DNA from: Myxococcus xanthus
Lineage (GTDB): Bacteria > Myxococcota > Myxococcia > Myxococcales > Myxococcaceae
Length of the DNA stretch: 64,000 bases
Assembly: GCF_006402735.1 (NCBI RefSeq)
Contig: NZ_CP017174.1
Span: 3,289,001 to 3,353,000 of the forward strand
Reading direction: 5' to 3'
Under the pieces are notes generated by a model that made no database searches, had not been told where the DNA came from, and worked only from the letters and a program-made list of their open reading frames with translations. Below are positions 7,949-18,247 of this stretch, piece by piece; position 1 is the stretch's first letter; each line of letters begins with the position of its first letter. A program made the position numbers and the translations under genes.

Positions 7949-10900
7949 ATGTCCGCCACCGCCCAACTGCTCGAAACCGTCCGGAAGGAAGCCAAGCCGG
8001 GAATCTGGTCCAACGGCGTGAACCTCGCCCGCTCCGGAGCCGTGGTGCTCCAGTCCCAGAAAGGGGGCGAGCTGGAGCTGAGGGTGCGCGCCAAGGGGCG
8101 CCCGGTCGCTCTCACGGTCGTCCTGTACCCGAACGACGACGCCTGGGAGTGTGACTGCCCCAGTCAGGTGGACCCCTGCGAGCACGTGGTGGCGGCGGCC
8201 ATCTCCATCCAGCAGGCGGAGAAGCAGGACACGCCCATGGAGACGGCGGCCACCCGCTGGGCCCGCGTCGTCTACCACTTCACCCGCATGGACGGCGGCC
8301 TGGAGCTTCGCCGCTCCATTGTCCAGGTGGACAGCACGGAGACGCCGCTGGAGGGCAGCCTGACGTCGCTGATGGCCCGGCCCGCGGAGGCCGCGAAGCT
8401 CCAGGTGGAGAACGCGGACCTGCTGGCCGACCGCATCCTGGAGCAGCGGCGCACGCGCGGCACCCTGGCACCGGAGACGCTGGAGGCGGTGCTCAAGGTG
8501 CTGGAGTCGGCGCGCAACGTGCTGCTCGACGGGCGCCCGGTGGCGGTGTCCGACGAGCAGGTGCTGCCGCGCGCGGTGGTGGAGGACCGCAGCGGCCAGA
8601 TTGTGGTGACGGTGACCAAGGACCCGCGCATCCAGGAGGTGGTCAGCCCCGGGGTGGCGCTCGCGAGTGACACGCTGGTCCGCCTGGGCGAGACGTCCAT
8701 GTCCGGCCCGTGGCTGCAGAACCTGCCCATCGTCCGCACGTACTCGGCGGACCATCTGGGAGACCTGACCTCGAAGATCATGCCCGAGCTGGGGCGCCGC
8801 CTGCCGGTGGAGGTCCGCAGCAAGCGGCTGCCGCGCCTGGACCGCGAGCTGAAGCCGCGCATCCTGCTGGAGCTGAACCAGCTCGACGCCGGCCTGTCCG
8901 TGCTGCCCACGCTCGTCTACGGCGCGCCGCCGGTGGTGCGCATCGACAACGGGCGCATGGTGTACCTGCGCGGCGCTGTGCCGCTGCGCGACGAGTCCGC
9001 CGAGCAGCGCCTCATCCACCAGCTGCGCGACGAGCTGAACCTGGTGCCCGGCCGCCGGCTGACGGTGCAGGGCTCGGAGATGGTGCGCTGGGCGGACAAG
9101 CTGCGGCGTTGGCGAGGCGACCTCGCCGGTGACGCGGCGGGTCTGGTGAGTCCCGACGTCAAGCTGCGCCCGTCGCTCCACCTGGAGTCCAGCGTCACGG
9201 GGCAGGGCGTCCCCGACGTGCGCTTCCAGCTCTCCTTCCAGGTGGAGGGGGCCAAGGGCGAGGTCAAGGCCGTGGACGCCGCCGCCGTCATCCGGGCGTG
9301 GACGGAGGGGCTGGGGCTGGTGCCGCTGGACGGTGGTGGCTGGGCGCCGCTGCCCCGGGCCTGGCTGGACAAGCACGGTCAGCGCGTGGCGGACCTGCTC
9401 AACGCGAGGCAGGAGGATGGGAAGGTCTCCAACCACGCGTTGCCGGAGCTCACCGCGCTGTGCGAGACGCTGGAGCAGCCTCCTCCGCCGGGCCTGGACC
9501 GGCTGGCGCCGCTCATCTCCGGCTTCGAGAAGCTGCCCCCGCCCGAGCTGCCCGCGGAGCTCAACGCCACGCTGCGCCAGTACCAGCTCCAAGGCGTCAG
9601 TTGGCTGGGCTTCCTGCGCGGCGCGGGGCTGGGCGGCATCCTGGCGGATGACATGGGTCTGGGTAAGACGCTCCAGACGATTTGCGCCCTGGGGCCCGGG
9701 TCGCTCGTGGTGTGCCCCACCAGCGTGCTGCCCAACTGGGCCGCGGAGCTGAAGCGCTTCCGCCCGTCGCTCAAGGTGTGCGTGTACCACGGGCCCGGCC
9801 GCGCGCTGGAGCCGTCCGCCGACGTGACGCTCACCACCTACGCCATCATGCGCCTGGACGCGGCGGTGCTCGGCGCGAAGACGTGGGACTCGCTGGTGCT
9901 GGACGAGGCGCAGGCCATCAAGAATCCGGACAGCCAGGTGGCGCGCGCGGCCTTCGGGCTCAAGGCGAACTTCCGGCTCGCGCTCAGCGGCACGCCGCTG
10001 GAGAACCGGCTGGAGGAGCTGTGGAGCCTCATGCACTTCACCAACCCGGGCCTGCTCGGGGGGCGCAAGCACTTCGAGGACAAGATTGCCCGGCCCATCT
10101 CCGAGGGCCGGCAGGACGCGGCCGAGGGGCTGCGGCGCCGCATCCGTCCCTTCGTGCTCCGGCGCCTGAAGCGGGATGTCGCGCCCGAGCTGCCGCCGCG
10201 CATCGAGTCCGTCATGCACGTGCAGATGGATGAGCGTGAGCGCTCCGTCTACGACGCGGTGATGGCGGCCACGCGCAAGGAAGTGGTGGCCCTGCTGAAC
10301 GAGGGCGGCAGCGTGCTGAAGGCGTTGGAGGCCCTGCTGCGGCTGCGTCAGGCCGCGTGTCACACCGCGCTCGTTCCGGGCCAGCGGGCCAACACGTCGT
10401 CCAAGGTGGAGACGCTGGTGGACGCGCTGGAGACGGCCGTCTCCGAAGGCCACAAGGCGCTCGTCTTCTCGCAGTGGACGTCGCTGCTGGACCTCATCGA
10501 GCCGCGCCTGAAGGCGGCGGGCATCGGCTTCGGCCGGCTGGACGGCACCACGGCCAACCGCGGCGAAGTCACCGAGCGCTTCCAGTCCACGGAAGGTGAG
10601 CCGGTGCTGCTCATGTCCCTCAAGGCGGGCGGCACGGGCCTCAACCTCACGGCGGCGGACCACGTCTTCCTGGTGGACCCGTGGTGGAACCCGGCGGCGG
10701 AGGCGCAGGCCGCGGACCGCGCCCACCGCATTGGCCAGGAACGCACGGTGATGGTGTACCGACTGGTGTCCCAGGGCACCGTGGAGGAGCGCATCCTGGG
10801 GCTCCAGGAGAAGAAGCGGGCCATCTTCGAGGCGGCCCTGAGCGAGGCCGCCGCCGCGACGGCCATCACCCGTGAGGATTTGCTCGAACTCTTCTCATGA
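7949..10900 (+). CDS. SNF2-family helicase/ATPase with N-terminal SWIM zinc finger
   Basis: A 983-aa DNA-dependent ATPase of the bacterial SWI2/SNF2 (HepA/RapA-like) type. The SWIM finger CxC...CxH is C68, C70, C77, H79. The helicase core has motif I DDMGLGKT (K573), DEAQ in [27 protein letters not shown] (motif III), [12 protein letters not shown] (motif IV) and the C-terminal DRAHRIGQ (motif VI). The start at 7949 (MSATAQ) is preferred over an upstream in-frame start because it follows a weak TAGGGA. The stop overlaps the ATG of the next gene (ATGA). Probable role in transcription recycling, chromosome remodelling or repair; the exact one cannot be told. Confidence 0.93.
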   Translation: MSATAQLLETVRKEAKPGIWSNGVNLARSGAVVLQSQKGGELELRVRAKGRPVALTVVLYPNDDAWECDCPSQVDPCEHVVAAAISIQQAEKQDTPMETAATRWARVVYHFTRMDGGLELRRSIVQVDSTETPLEGSLTSLMARPAEAAKLQVENADLLADRILEQRRTRGTLAPETLEAVLKVLESARNVLLDGRPVAVSDEQVLPRAVVEDRSGQIVVTVTKDPRIQEVVSPGVALASDTLVRLGETSMSGPWLQNLPIVRTYSADHLGDLTSKIMPELGRRLPVEVRSKRLPRLDRELKPRILLELNQLDAGLSVLPTLVYGAPPVVRIDNGRMVYLRGAVPLRDESAEQRLIHQLRDELNLVPGRRLTVQGSEMVRWADKLRRWRGDLAGDAAGLVSPDVKLRPSLHLESSVTGQGVPDVRFQLSFQVEGAKGEVKAVDAAAVIRAWTEGLGLVPLDGGGWAPLPRAWLDKHGQRVADLLNARQEDGKVSNHALPELTALCETLEQPPPPGLDRLAPLISGFEKLPPPELPAELNATLRQYQLQGVSWLGFLRGAGLGGILADDMGLGKTLQTICALGPGSLVVCPTSVLPNWAAELKRFRPSLKVCVYHGPGRALEPSADVTLTTYAIMRLDAAVLGAKTWDSLVLDEAQAIKNPDSQVARAAFGLKANFRLALSGTPLENRLEELWSLMHFTNPGLLGGRKHFEDKIARPISEGRQDAAEGLRRRIRPFVLRRLKRDVAPELPPRIESVMHVQMDERERSVYDAVMAATRKEVVALLNEGGSVLKALEALLRLRQAACHTALVPGQRANTSSKVETLVDALETAVSEGHKALVFSQWTSLLDLIEPRLKAAGIGFGRLDGTTANRGEVTERFQSTEGEPVLLMSLKAGGTGLNLTAADHVFLVDPWWNPAAEAQAADRAHRIGQERTVMVYRLVSQGTVEERILGLQEKKRAIFEAALSEAAAATAITREDLLELFS

Positions 10901-12717
10901 CGCGCGCAGTCCTTCTCTTCGCAGTGGGGTTCCTCACGATGCTTCCCGAATCCGCCGACGCCCGGCCCCAGGCCGCCGCCACGCTGCACGCGCTCATCCA
11001 GCAGGAGTGGCAGTACCAGCTGGAGCACAGCCCGACGTACGCGTCCGTGCAGGGCGACCGGCGCTGGAACGACCGCTGGGATGACCTGAGCCTCAAGTCC
11101 ATCGAGGCGGACCACCAGCACAACCTCCAGGTGCTCGCGAAGCTGAAGAAGGTGGACCGAAAGGCGCTCTCCGCCGCGGACCAGCTCAACTACGACCTGT
11201 TCCGCCGCGACTACGAGACGTGGGTGGAGGAGCACCGCTTCAAGACGTACCTGATGCCGGTGAACCACATGGGCGGCATCCCGGAGGGCATCAAACAGCC
11301 GCCGGGCGTGCAGACGGCCTACCAGCTCGCGGACAACCTGCGCTTCGAGACGGTGAAGGACTACGAGGACTGGGTGGCCCGGCTCCAGGGCTTCGGCACC
11401 TACGTGGACCAGGTGCTGGCGCTGCTGCGCGAGGGACTGCGCGAGAAGCGCATCCATCCCCAGGTCGTCCTCCAGCGGATTCCGCCGCAGGTGGCGAAGC
11501 AGCTCGTGGCGGACCCGGCGGACAGCGGCTTCTTCGCGCCGTTCCGCCGCTTCCCCAAGGGCATTGCCTCCGTGGAGCAGCAACGCCTGTCCGCGGCGGG
11601 CCGCGCGGCGATTGCGCAGGGCGTGCTCCCCGCGCTGAAGCGCTTCCACCAGTTCCTCACCGAGGAGTACGTCCCGAAGGGCACGGAGGTGGTGGGCATC
11701 TGGCAGCTGCCCGAAGGCGCGGAGCTGTATGACTTCCTCGCGCGCAAGTTCACCACCACGGGTCTGGGCGCGGAGGAGATTCACGCGCTCGGCCTGGCCG
11801 AGGTCCAGCGCCTGCGCGCGGAGATGGAGGCGGTGAAGGTCCAGACGGGCTTCAAGGGCACGCTGGCGGAGTTCTTCCGCTTCCTGCGGACGGATGCGCG
11901 CTTCTATGCGCGGGACGGGGACGAGCTGCTGATGCGCTACCGGGCCTTGTCCAAGCGCATCGACCCGTTGCTGGTGCGGCTGTTCAAGACGCTGCCCCGG
12001 CAGCCCTATGGCGTGGAGCCGACGCCGGAGGCCATGGCTCCGGACGCGACCACCGGCTTCTATTACCCAGGGGCGTCGGATGGCTCGCGGCCGGGCACGT
12101 ACCTGGTGAACCTGTACCGGCCGGAGACGCGCCCCCTGTGGGAGATGGTGCCGCTCACGCTGCACGAAGCCGTGCCCGGTCACCACCTTCAGACGGCCCT
12201 GGCCGCCGAGCAACCCGGCCTGCCCGAGTTCCGCCGCTACGGCTACTACGTGGCCTATGGCGAAGGCTGGGCGCTCTACTGCGAGACGCTGGGCGACGAG
12301 CTGGGCCTGTACTCCAGCCCCTACGAGAAGTTCGGCCAGCTGGCCTACGACATGTGGCGCGCGGTGCGGCTCGTCGTCGACACCGGCATGCACGTGAAGA
12401 AGTGGACGCGGCAGCAGGCGCTCGACTTCTTCATGGAGAACTCACCGCGCCAGGAGCTGGACACCACCAACGAGATTGACCGCTACATCGCCTGGCCGGG
12501 GCAGGCGCTGGCGTACAAGGTGGGGCAGCTCAAGATTCGCGAGCTGCGCACGCGCGCGGAGCAGGCTTTGGGCCCGAGCTTCGACGTGCGCGAGTTCCAC
12601 GACGTCGTGCTGCTCGACGGCGCCCTGCCGTTGGACATCCTGGAGGCGCGGGTGCAGGCGTGGGTGGCGGCGCGGCAGCATGAGGCCGCCGCGCCGAAGC
12701 CTCAGCGCGCGCCCTGA
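10897..12717 (+). CDS. DUF885 family secreted metallohydrolase-like protein
   Basis: A 606-aa protein with an N-terminal signal peptide (about 1-22, ending SADA) and the DUF885 hallmark [13 protein letters not shown] (H423, E424, H429, H430), followed by the [14 protein letters not shown] block that normally supplies further conserved residues. DUF885 proteins are peptidase-like and often annotated as X-Pro dipeptidyl or M3-like enzymes. It is translationally coupled to the upstream SNF2 gene by ATGA, although the two functions have no obvious link. It converges on the P1 peptidase gene 13 bp away. Confidence 0.88.
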   Translation: MTRAVLLFAVGFLTMLPESADARPQAAATLHALIQQEWQYQLEHSPTYASVQGDRRWNDRWDDLSLKSIEADHQHNLQVLAKLKKVDRKALSAADQLNYDLFRRDYETWVEEHRFKTYLMPVNHMGGIPEGIKQPPGVQTAYQLADNLRFETVKDYEDWVARLQGFGTYVDQVLALLREGLREKRIHPQVVLQRIPPQVAKQLVADPADSGFFAPFRRFPKGIASVEQQRLSAAGRAAIAQGVLPALKRFHQFLTEEYVPKGTEVVGIWQLPEGAELYDFLARKFTTTGLGAEEIHALGLAEVQRLRAEMEAVKVQTGFKGTLAEFFRFLRTDARFYARDGDELLMRYRALSKRIDPLLVRLFKTLPRQPYGVEPTPEAMAPDATTGFYYPGASDGSRPGTYLVNLYRPETRPLWEMVPLTLHEAVPGHHLQTALAAEQPGLPEFRRYGYYVAYGEGWALYCETLGDELGLYSSPYEKFGQLAYDMWRAVRLVVDTGMHVKKWTRQQALDFFMENSPRQELDTTNEIDRYIAWPGQALAYKVGQLKIRELRTRAEQALGPSFDVREFHDVVLLDGALPLDILEARVQAWVAARQHEAAAPKPQRAP

Positions 12718-12730
12718 GGCGCGCGCGGCG

Positions 12731-13996
12731 TCACGGCGCGGGCGCGGGAGGCGCCAGTCGGCCGTACTTCTTCATCACCTGGATGAGCCGTTCCTGGGGC
12801 AGGCCGTAGACGCGGCTGCTCTCCGCGCCCGTCATCGTGTCGGACGCCAGCATCGAGTTGAGGATGGCCTCCTGCGTGGCCTGGATGGTGGCCTCGAAGA
12901 GCGGCGTCATCCGCTCGTTGTCGAGCGACGAGACGCTGGCCACGTCCGTGCCCGTGGGGGGCTTCAGCCGCTGCGTGGAGAAGGCCAGGAAGATGTCGCC
13001 AGAGGAGTTCCCCCCCAGGCCGCCCATCTTCCCGATGCCCAGCGGCACGCGCTTCGCCAGACGCTCCAGTTGATGCGGCAGCAGCGGCGCGTCCGTCGCC
13101 ACCACCACGATGATGGAGCCGGCGCCCTCGGGCGTGCGGGGCTGGGTGTCGCCACGCGACGTCGCGCAGGCCGGCATCTTCTCGAACATGCTGTGGCTCG
13201 GCTTCTTGGGCCCGGTGTAGCAGGGGCGCAGGTCGTTGAGCTCCTCGCCCACGGGCACGCCCTCCACGGTGAAGAGGTGCCGCGCGCCGTAGTTGCACTG
13301 CAACAGCACGCCCACGGTGTAGCCGCCCTCCGACGCGGGCAGCTTGCGTGACGCCGTGCCGATGCCGGCCTTGAAGCTGTGGCACACCATCCCCGTGCCA
13401 CCGCCCACCGAGCCCTCCGCGACCGGGCCTCCCTTGGCGCTGTCGAGCGCGCGGTGGGCGTGCGTGGCCTTCACGTGGAAGCCATAGATGTCATTCAGCA
13501 GGCCATCCCACGTCTCCGCGACGACGGGCAGGCCCAGCTCCCACTCCAATCCGCGCTTCATCGCCCACGAGATGACGGAGTCGCGGACGGTGCCCACGTC
13601 GTTGGTGTTGGTGAGCATGACGGGGCCGGCGAGCTGGCCGGACTCGGTGAGCCAGTGGGAGCCCGTCATTTCACCGTTGCCGTTGAGGGCGTAGATGGCT
13701 GCGAAGACGTCCTCGGACACGCCGTCCTTGCCGCGAGGCAGCACGGCGGTGACGCCGGTGCGCACCGCGCCCTTTCCCCGCGGGCCGCGGGTGTCGCCCG
13801 AAATCAACGTCGTATGGCCCACCTCCACGCCGGACACGTCGGTGATGGCGTTGTTCGGGCCCGACTGTCCGCCAAAGGTGATGCCCAGGTCGCGGGCGCG
13901 GGGCCTCGCCTGGGTGGACTGCGCTTCCGCTGGAAGGGACCACAGCAACAGACAGGACACGATTCCCAGTCGCAAAGGGAGACGGAACGGGTTCAT
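12731..13996 (-). CDS. P1/S58 family peptidase (DmpA/beta-peptidyl aminopeptidase type), secreted
   Basis: A 421-aa Ntn-hydrolase-fold aminopeptidase that normally self-cleaves to expose its nucleophile. Signal peptide about 1-25 ([10 protein letters not shown]). The family N-terminus [19 protein letters not shown] and the autocleavage/nucleophile block [14 protein letters not shown] (S331/S332) are visible. It is expected to trim D-Ala, beta-amino or ordinary N-terminal residues in the periplasm or outside the cell; specificity is unknown. It is monocistronic, convergent with the DUF885 gene and divergent from the HEAT-repeat gene. Confidence 0.92.
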   Translation of the reverse strand: MNPFRLPLRLGIVSCLLLWSLPAEAQSTQARPRARDLGITFGGQSGPNNAITDVSGVEVGHTTLISGDTRGPRGKGAVRTGVTAVLPRGKDGVSEDVFAAIYALNGNGEMTGSHWLTESGQLAGPVMLTNTNDVGTVRDSVISWAMKRGLEWELGLPVVAETWDGLLNDIYGFHVKATHAHRALDSAKGGPVAEGSVGGGTGMVCHSFKAGIGTASRKLPASEGGYTVGVLLQCNYGARHLFTVEGVPVGEELNDLRPCYTGPKKPSHSMFEKMPACATSRGDTQPRTPEGAGSIIVVVATDAPLLPHQLERLAKRVPLGIGKMGGLGGNSSGDIFLAFSTQRLKPPTGTDVASVSSLDNERMTPLFEATIQATQEAILNSMLASDTMTGAESSRVYGLPQERLIQVMKKYGRLAPPAPAP

Positions 13997-14119
13997 GGCG
14001 TGGCGTCATATCGCGACCGCGTCAGGCCCCCAACTGGAGGTCCCGTCTGGCCATGTCCGTTGTCTCCCTGCCAGTATCTCTCTGAGTCCCCTCGCCGTCG
14101 GGAGGCCGCCGGGCCGCAC

Positions 14120-15787
14120 ATGGCTGAACACGAAGACCTCGATGCGCTGTGGCGCAAGGCGCGGCCGGATGACCTCGCCTCGCTGCGGCGGCTGGATGCC
14201 GCACTGGTTCGTTCCGGCTACCAGGTGGAAGGAAAGACGGTGCGCGAGTGGATTGCCGCGCTCGCCGGAGACCGCATCCGCTGGTTCGACGGCAGGGATG
14301 CACATGACCGCGTGTGCCAGGCGGGGCTCGCGGCGGTGCCCGCGCTCATAGAGGCCCTGGCGCGAGCGGACCAGGAGGCTTCCTGGCAAGCCACGCGCAA
14401 CATGCTCGGGCAGTGCGTCGCGGCGCTGGGCACCATCGACCCGCTTCCCACCTGTGCGATTCCGGCGCTCCTCGACGTGCTCCGTCAGCCCGTGGCGCGG
14501 GTCCGGCGAATGGCGTTGGCGGTGCTGACGCGCATGCGCCCACGCGCCACCCCCATGGCCCTGCGCGCCGTCCTGTCGTGTCTCAAGGAGCGGGGCGACA
14601 CACCGACGCGGTTGCACGCGGCGCAGGTGCTGGCGGCGATGCAGGACCCGTTGCCGGAGAAGGTCCGCGTCGTCGCGCTATCGCTGCTCGAAGATGCCCA
14701 CCGCGCGGTGCGCCGGGAGGGGCTCCATGTCCTCGCTCGCTTTCCGCGCGACGAAGAGGTCCTCACCGCGCTGGAGGAGCAGGCCATTCTGGACGATGAG
14801 AATCGGAACGAGGCCCTGCGCGTGCTGTCGCTGCTGGCGCCGGCCCGAGCGATTCCAAGGCTGCTCGAAGTGGCGAGCAGCGCGAGGTCGCGCCGGCAAG
14901 AAGACGGGCCGCCTCCGCCTTCCTGGCGGGGCCCGCTCGGTGAGACCCGACGGCTCGAAGATGGGAAGCGAGCCCTCTTGTTCATCGCCCGGCTGGGCGT
15001 CCGGGGCGCGGAGGCGCTGGCGTCGCTCGACGCGCTCCGGGCCGTCGAGGTCCTGGCACCCTATGTGGACGCCGTCATGGACGACATCACGCGCGCGGTG
15101 CTGCGAAATCGAGCGCCGCCCTTGAGGACGGAGCGTTTCCAGGAGCCGCTCTGCGCCGCGCTCTTGACGGACGTGGCGTGGCCCGTCGAGCGCACCGAGG
15201 AGCCGTCCCTGGCGCTGCGCCCGTGGCTCGAGTCCCTGGCCGCCTTCGGCACGGAGGTGGAGGTGCGCGTGGCGCTCGCCGCCGCGAGGCATGTGCTGTG
15301 GCTGTGGGAGTCCCAGGACCCGAACAACGACTGGTCGCGCCGCGCCGTCATGGCCATGGACCGCTGGCTCTGTGAGCCCTCGGAGGCGCACGCGGCGCAG
15401 GTGGCCGCGGTGGGAAACTTCACCCCCAGCCAGTTCTGCGCGCCGGATGCCTTCTCCGCCGCCTGGTCGGTGAACTACGCCTGCGGGTGTGTCCCCCGGC
15501 CGTCCGCGCCCGACGCCCCGCGCCGGCCTGAAGAGGACCCCCTGGGCGCGTGCGTCCATGCCGCGTGCCGGGCGCTGAGCCGCCGGTCAGTCATCACCTT
15601 CGCGCTGGGCGCCAGCGAGGAGTCTCCAGAGCCACTCAGCCCGCGTGAGTCGGCACGACAGGTCCATCGTGCCATCGTGGACGAGGTGCTGCCCTGGGCC
15701 TGTGGTGCCTGGGACCCCGTGAAGGACACGCCACGGCTGCGCGATGCGCTGCGCGCGGACGGCTGGCGCATCCCCGGCGCGCCCTGA
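14120..15787 (+). CDS. HEAT-repeat protein of unknown function
   Basis: About 555 aa. Residues about 80-270 are repeated helical hairpins (AVAALIEAL, VPALLDVLRQPVARVRRMALAVL, RREGLHVLARFP), typical of HEAT/PBS-lyase-like repeats. No catalytic motif and no signal peptide were seen, so it is probably a cytoplasmic scaffold or adaptor. The start at 14120 is chosen because the repeat-protein frame becomes convincing there and GGGAGG lies about 15 nt upstream. It stands alone between divergent and tandem neighbours, which give no functional clue. Confidence 0.75.
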   Translation: MAEHEDLDALWRKARPDDLASLRRLDAALVRSGYQVEGKTVREWIAALAGDRIRWFDGRDAHDRVCQAGLAAVPALIEALARADQEASWQATRNMLGQCVAALGTIDPLPTCAIPALLDVLRQPVARVRRMALAVLTRMRPRATPMALRAVLSCLKERGDTPTRLHAAQVLAAMQDPLPEKVRVVALSLLEDAHRAVRREGLHVLARFPRDEEVLTALEEQAILDDENRNEALRVLSLLAPARAIPRLLEVASSARSRRQEDGPPPPSWRGPLGETRRLEDGKRALLFIARLGVRGAEALASLDALRAVEVLAPYVDAVMDDITRAVLRNRAPPLRTERFQEPLCAALLTDVAWPVERTEEPSLALRPWLESLAAFGTEVEVRVALAAARHVLWLWESQDPNNDWSRRAVMAMDRWLCEPSEAHAAQVAAVGNFTPSQFCAPDAFSAAWSVNYACGCVPRPSAPDAPRRPEEDPLGACVHAACRALSRRSVITFALGASEESPEPLSPRESARQVHRAIVDEVLPWACGAWDPVKDTPRLRDALRADGWRIPGAP

Positions 15788-15957
15788 CTTCGCGCGTCCG
15801 GCTGTCCGCGGGTGTGCAGTGGCCGTGAGACCGCCGGGCCGGGAAGTGTGCACGCGTCAGACGCTGACGTACGTGAATGCCCCCCGAGCGCGCGTGCGGT
15901 CCGCGGGGGCAGGTGACAACCCGCTGGCCGCAGGCCTGAGGTCCGGCCCCGTGACTC

Positions 15958-17028
15958 ATGGGGGCGTCCATGGCGTGGAGGGCAGGGGGCGGAGTCCAGC
16001 GGTGGTGGGCCGCCCTGCTGTGGGGGACGTGTGTCCTGCTGGCGGGCGTCGTCCGCGCGGACGGGTGGCACGTGGAATACGACGCGCCGGTCCCGCTCTT
16101 CCTGGACCGCAGCTACATCCTCGACTCCCCCAACCGCATCCGCCGTCTGGGGGCGCCGAACTCCCCGGAGAAGCTCATCTTCGAGGCGCAGGTGGCGCCC
16201 AACCTCTTTCTGCCACAGCTCCATCACGGAGACTTCACGCGGCCCGGCGGTGAGTATTTCCTGTCGCTCATCATCACCCCGGCGGTGCAGCTGCGCATCG
16301 TGGACACGGCGAGCGACCCCGCCATCCCGCCGTCCTTCATCGCGAAGGCGACGTTCCAGGTGGCGCACCTGCGACCGCTGGCGAAGCCTCGGGCGGAGGG
16401 CGCGGCGGTGCGGGGATTGGCGCTCGCGCTCAACGTCATCGTGGCGCACTACTCGAATGGGGAGTCCGGGTGCTTCTACAGCAACCAGACGCGCGGCGAA
16501 TCCGGGTGCACGCCGTCGGAAGGGCAGCTGCCGCTGAACGAGGTTTCCGGCAGCTTCACGACGAACTTCTTCCGCATGGAGTTCCACAGCCGGTTGGCTT
16601 TCGACGTGGAGCCGGACCTGCGCAACGCGTGGTTGGTGGGCGGGTTCGCCGCCTTCGAGCTGAACACCTCCATTGGCCCTGGCCGCATCACCCGCTCCCA
16701 GCGTGCCGTCTACGGTGACGGACACTGGGCGGCCGGCGTCATGGGCCAGCGCACGTGGAGCAACCACCGCTTCCCGTTGGAAGTGTCCGTGTCGCAGCCC
16801 TTCGGGGAGACGCCCTCGCAGCGGGCCACGTGGAAGGCTGAGTTCGGCGTCTACCCTCGGTGGGGCGCGGGTTTCGGCGTCTTCGCGCGGTACGTGAAGG
16901 GACAGGACTACTACAACATCCTGTTCCTGGAGCCCGTGGCGCTGTGGCAGTTCGGGCTCGCCTTTGAGCTCAACCCCGGCGCGCGACTGCGGGCGGCCGA
17001 GGAAGGTCGGCCGCCCGGGTTTCCTTGA
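15958..17028 (+). CDS. Outer-membrane protein with PagL/OMPLA-like HxSNG motif
   Basis: A 356-aa secreted protein: signal peptide about 1-35 (WAALLWGTCVLLAGVVRADG), then alternating hydrophobic/polar stretches that look like beta-barrel strands and a C-terminus rich in aromatic strand residues. VIVAHYSNGESG resembles the HxSN[AG] active-site strand of outer-membrane lipid A deacylase PagL and phospholipase OMPLA. Overall similarity cannot be judged by eye, so a lipid hydrolase role is only a hypothesis. A Cys pair in CFYSNQTRGESGC directly after the motif could form a disulfide. Ends 6 bp from the convergent lipoprotein gene. Confidence 0.65.
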   Translation: MGASMAWRAGGGVQRWWAALLWGTCVLLAGVVRADGWHVEYDAPVPLFLDRSYILDSPNRIRRLGAPNSPEKLIFEAQVAPNLFLPQLHHGDFTRPGGEYFLSLIITPAVQLRIVDTASDPAIPPSFIAKATFQVAHLRPLAKPRAEGAAVRGLALALNVIVAHYSNGESGCFYSNQTRGESGCTPSEGQLPLNEVSGSFTTNFFRMEFHSRLAFDVEPDLRNAWLVGGFAAFELNTSIGPGRITRSQRAVYGDGHWAAGVMGQRTWSNHRFPLEVSVSQPFGETPSQRATWKAEFGVYPRWGAGFGVFARYVKGQDYYNILFLEPVALWQFGLAFELNPGARLRAAEEGRPPGFP

Positions 17029-17034
17029 GCCGCT

Positions 17035-18168
17035 TCAGGGCAGGCGCGCGTCGAGCCACGTCAGGTGCGCGTCGACCGTCTCCGCCACCACCTGCGCCTG
17101 GTCCGACGCGCTGGGGTCCGTGTAGGGATTGCCAATCTCCTTGTGCTGCCACTTCACCCACGTCTGCTTGTACCAACCCCAGTCGAGGTTCGTGCCCGTC
17201 GAAGGCGGGGTGCTGCCCGCGTAGCCGGAGAAGGCGCGGATGCCCGTGGCGGGAGCGACCTCCTGGCCGCCCACCACGTGGAAGATGTGGAGCCTGTCGC
17301 GGCGGGGGAACTGGGCCGTCAGGTTCGTGGCCCACGCGCCATAGAAGGTGCCCCAGGGCCGCACGGGGTTGTTGATCTTGCTGTCGAAGGTCCCCAGCTC
17401 TCCCTGGCTGTTGCGGCACACGCCGTCGAACGACGACACGTAGATGTCGATGCCGTCGAGCGCCGTGTTCGCGCGGAGCGCTTGCGCCATGCGCATCATC
17501 AAGCATCCACCGCGCGAGCTGCCCGCCAGGTAGATGGCGCGCGTCTCCGGACGGACCTGCGCCTGGAGCCAGTTCGAGAAGCCATTCACGATGCGCTGCT
17601 TCGTGTCGCTGTCGAACAGGTGGTCGAAGTTGGCGTCGTTGACGACGGACAGGTACGTCTTCCCGCTGGGAAACCAACCCAGGGCGCGCAGCTTCATGGC
17701 CAGCGAACGGCCGTCCAGGCTCACGTTGGGACAGGAGACGCTGTCACAGGACGCATCCCAGTTGGAGGCCTGCCCGGTGACGCCGCTGGAGTGGCCGCTG
17801 CTCGAAATCTTCTGGCCCGCAGACATGATGACCAGTGCTTCTCGCATGGCAGGCGCGTCCACCTCCGCGATGCGGATGTTGTGGAGCGCGACGTCAAAAG
17901 CGCCCGCCGCGCGGAAGTGCTCGAACCCCGCCGCTGCTTGATAGGCTCCCGAGCCGTTCCTGTAGACGACACGGCGGGACACCACCGTCTGGCTGCTGCC
18001 GCTGGGATACGTCAGCGCCTGGGCATGGGTGTCCAGCGCGCCGTCGGACTCGGACGCGGACGGGGCCGGCTCCATGGGGCCGCCGCAGCCCGCGAGGGCG
18101 CCTGTGAGCAGCAGGGCCAGGTTCAACCTGGAGAAGACACGACGAGCGACGCGTTCGGTGCGGACCAT
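17035..18168 (-). CDS. Secreted alpha/beta-hydrolase-like lipoprotein
   Basis: About 377 aa. The N-terminus (MVRTERVARR, hydrophobic run, LTGALAGCG) is a lipoprotein signal with lipobox cysteine. AIYLAGSSRGGCLMM looks like the nucleophile elbow (G-x-S-x-G) of an alpha/beta hydrolase; candidate Asp and His lie in SSFDGVC and FHVVGG. Substrate unknown. The start at 18168 is preferred to an ATG 12 codons upstream because it has GGAG 8 nt before it. It is the last gene of a minus-strand run (22811 to 17035) of envelope proteins and is 79 bp downstream of the porin-like gene. Confidence 0.72.
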   Translation of the reverse strand: MVRTERVARRVFSRLNLALLLTGALAGCGGPMEPAPSASESDGALDTHAQALTYPSGSSQTVVSRRVVYRNGSGAYQAAAGFEHFRAAGAFDVALHNIRIAEVDAPAMREALVIMSAGQKISSSGHSSGVTGQASNWDASCDSVSCPNVSLDGRSLAMKLRALGWFPSGKTYLSVVNDANFDHLFDSDTKQRIVNGFSNWLQAQVRPETRAIYLAGSSRGGCLMMRMAQALRANTALDGIDIYVSSFDGVCRNSQGELGTFDSKINNPVRPWGTFYGAWATNLTAQFPRRDRLHIFHVVGGQEVAPATGIRAFSGYAGSTPPSTGTNLDWGWYKQTWVKWQHKEIGNPYTDPSASDQAQVVAETVDAHLTWLDARLP

Positions 18169-18247
18169 GGTGTGCTCCGAGGGCGGAGGGAGGTGCATCG
18201 GCACGCCCTGGGCACGCCCCCCTGGGCCCAGGGCGAAGTCGAAGTGC

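Noticed and set aside
7751-10726. 991-codon minus-strand frame opposite the SNF2 gene
   Set aside because: Low-complexity His/Arg/Gln text without domains, while the plus strand has all SNF2 motifs.
13379-15787. 802-codon version of the HEAT-repeat gene
   Set aside because: The first 247 codons overlap the P1 peptidase antisense and look random; the start at 14120 fits the repeat domain.
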